From: Glandiceps talaboti
Lineage: Eukaryota > Hemichordata > Enteropneusta > Spengelidae
Assembly: GCF_964340395.1 (NCBI RefSeq)
Contig: NC_135557.1
Coordinates: 2,544,716 to 2,608,715, forward strand
Direction of reading: 5' to 3'
DNA length: 64,000 nt
Position numbers and translations under genes: made by a program
The notes under the pieces: generated by a model
The model's database searches: none
What the model was told of the DNA's origin: nothing
Seen by the model: only the letters and a program-made list of their open reading frames with translations
Shown: positions 62,226 through 64,000 of the stretch, one piece after another
Position numbering within the stretch: the stretch's first letter is position 1
Layout of the letters: the number at the start of each line of letters is the position of its first letter

Positions 62226-62447
62226 ATTGATTTTGACATTACCTAACATCTACTTCAACCAAATATGGCTGTTTAATCTATGGGTTTCATTTTTTGACAT
62301 AATTTTAATATCTATGCTATGTGTGCCGGGAAAGATGTCCACTAGTTCTACATAGTGTAAAGTACAATGACCATTCGGTATACTGGTATATAACATGGCT
62401 CATGCAAGGTTGCTGAATAGAGCTGTTCACAGTTATTCCAATTTGCA
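62226..62447. other. Intron DNA between two minisatellites
   Basis: About 220 bases of non-repetitive sequence; no exon recognised. Confidence 0.5.
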
Positions 62448-64000
62448 TTACTAGCTGGGGTACATTTAACTACTGAACTAGCTGGCATACAGTTAGCTAC
62501 TGAACTAGCTGGCGTACAGTTAGCTACTGAACTAGCTGGTGTACAGTTAGCTACTGAACTAGCTGGCGTACAGTTAGCTACTGAACTAGCCGGTGTACAG
62601 TTAGCTACTGAACTAGCTGACACACAGTTAGCTACCGAACTAGCCGGCGTACACTTAGCTACTGAACTAGCCGGCGTACAGTTAGCTACTGAACTAGCTG
62701 GCATACAGTTAGCTACTCAACTAGCCGGTGTACAGTTAGCTACTGAACTAGCTGGTGTACAGTTAGCTACTCAACTAGCTGGCGTACAGTTAGCTACTCA
62801 ACTAGCTGGCGTACAGTTAGCTAAGCAACTAGCCGGTGTACATTTAGTTACTCAACTAGCCGGCATACATTTAGCTATGAACTAGCCGGCATACATTTAG
62901 CTACTGAACTCTCCGGCATACAGTTAGCTACTGAACTAGCTGGCATACAGTTAGCTACTGAACTAGCCGGCATACAGTTAGCTACCGAACTAGCCGGCGT
63001 ACATTTAGCTACTCAACTAGCCGGCATATATTTAGCTACTCAACTAGCCGGCATACAGTTAGCTACTGAATTAGCCGGCATACAGTTAGCTACTGAACTA
63101 GCCGGCATACACTTAGCTACTGAACTAGCCGGCATACAGTTAGCTACTGAACTAGCCGGCATACAGTTAGCTACTGAACTAGCCGGCATACAGTTAGCTA
63201 CTGAACTAGCCGGCATATATTTAGCTACTGAACTAGCCGGCATACAGTTAGCTACTGAACTAGCTGGTGTACAGTTAGCTACTGAACTGGCTGGCGTACA
63301 GTTAGCTACTCAACTAGCTGGCATACAGTTAGCTACTGAACTAGCCGGCATACAGTTAGCTACTGAACTAGCCGGCATACAGTTAGCTACTGAACTAGCT
63401 GGTGTACAGTTAGCTACTGAACTGGCTGGCATACAGTTAGCTACTGAACTAGCCGGCATACATTTAGCTACTGAACTAGCCGGCATACAGTTAGCTACTG
63501 AACTGGCTGTCGTACAGTTAGCTACTCAACTAGCTGGCATACAGTTAGCTACTGAACTAGCCGGCATACAGTTAGCTACTGAACTACCTGGTGTACAGTT
63601 AGCTACTGAACTAGCCGGCGTACAGTTAGCTACTCAACTAGCTGGCATACAGTTAGCTACTGAACTAGCCGGCGTACAGTTAGCTACTGAACTAACTGGC
63701 GTACAGTTAGCTACTCAACTAGCCGGCGTACAGTTAGCTACTGAACTAGCTGGCATACAGTTAGCTACTCAACTAGCCGGCATATAGTTAGCTACTGAAC
63801 TAGCCGGCGTACAGTTAGCTACTGAACTAGCCGGCGTACAGTTAGCTACTGAACTAGCTGGCGTAGTTAGCTAAGCAACTAGCCAGTGTACAGTTAGATA
63901 CTCAACTAGCTGGCGTGCATTCAGCTACTGAACTAGCCGGCTTACAGTTCGCTACTGAACTAGCCAGTGTACCGTTAGCTACTGAACTAGCCGGCATACA
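62448..64000. repeat. 27-bp minisatellite, about 57 copies, continuing past the window
   Basis: Units carry GCATACAGTTAGCTACTGAA followed by CTAGCCG. Variants include CTGG for CCGG, GTGTAC for GCATAC, and CTCAA for CTGAA. The period is a multiple of three, so frames such as Met-Pro-Ala-Ser-Ser-Val-Ala repeats are open on the minus strand; they are not supported as protein because single-base losses break them (near 62876 and 63866). Confidence 0.96.

Noticed and set aside
62348-63243. Pro-Ala-Ser-Ser-Val repeat protein on the minus strand
   Set aside because: 27-bp minisatellite artefact; frame broken by single-base losses in several units.

Overview
This is a repeat-dominated stretch of an animal nuclear genome, most likely from a marine invertebrate; the phylum cannot be fixed from sequence alone. 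The grounds are intron-split genes with GT-AG sites, a GPI-anchored Ly6/uPAR three-finger protein, an NRF-6-like membrane acyltransferase, BEL/Pao and gypsy-type retrotransposon relics, Harbinger-, hAT- and Tc1-like DNA transposons, a 5'-truncated L2/CR1-type LINE tail, and very large satellite and minisatellite arrays. Nothing looks bacterial: no operons, no ribosome binding sites and no CRISPR spacers. The very long open frames in the window (up to about 2,300 codons) are artefacts of tandem repeats whose unit lacks stop codons.

Layout. 1-7.2 kb: a decayed BEL/Pao retrotransposon whose integrase is split by a hAT-like element (722-2821) and whose 3' LTR is split by a Harbinger-like element (4293-7045). 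7.2-8.1 kb: a CT microsatellite, a 38-bp tandem repeat and two foldback elements. 9.1-29.4 kb (or 38.2 kb), minus strand: a five-coding-exon Ly6/uPAR gene that I assembled from splice sites (46+119+109+42+71 bp = 387 bp, 128 residues, all phases compatible). Its second-last intron holds a 38-bp minisatellite. Its first intron holds a 23-bp satellite (12.6-28.8 kb) that is interrupted by a 4.6-kb transposon with long terminal inverted repeats.

28.8-40.2 kb: the 2.55-kb segment carrying the signal-peptide exon occurs twice at about 99.6% identity (offset 8,779). The copies are separated by a 100-N gap and a third satellite block. This is most simply an unresolved overlap or a second haplotype in the assembly. 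40.2-51 kb: intergenic DNA with compound tetranucleotide microsatellites, tandem repeats of 53, 24 and 51 bp, pieces of a Tc1/mariner-like transposase in conflicting orientations, and a gypsy-type protease relic. 51.2-64 kb, minus strand: the last three coding exons of an NRF-6-like acyltransferase-3 family gene. Its introns are filled by a 50-bp minisatellite (about 110 copies), a 28-bp array rich in TGACGTCA, a LINE tail and a 27-bp array running off the window end.

The two host genes lie in the same orientation and show no evident functional link. The most noteworthy points are the reconstructed Ly6 gene with its huge G-free/C-free intronic satellite, the nested insertions with visible target duplications, a minisatellite that arose from the last codons of the Ly6 gene, and the probable assembly duplication.
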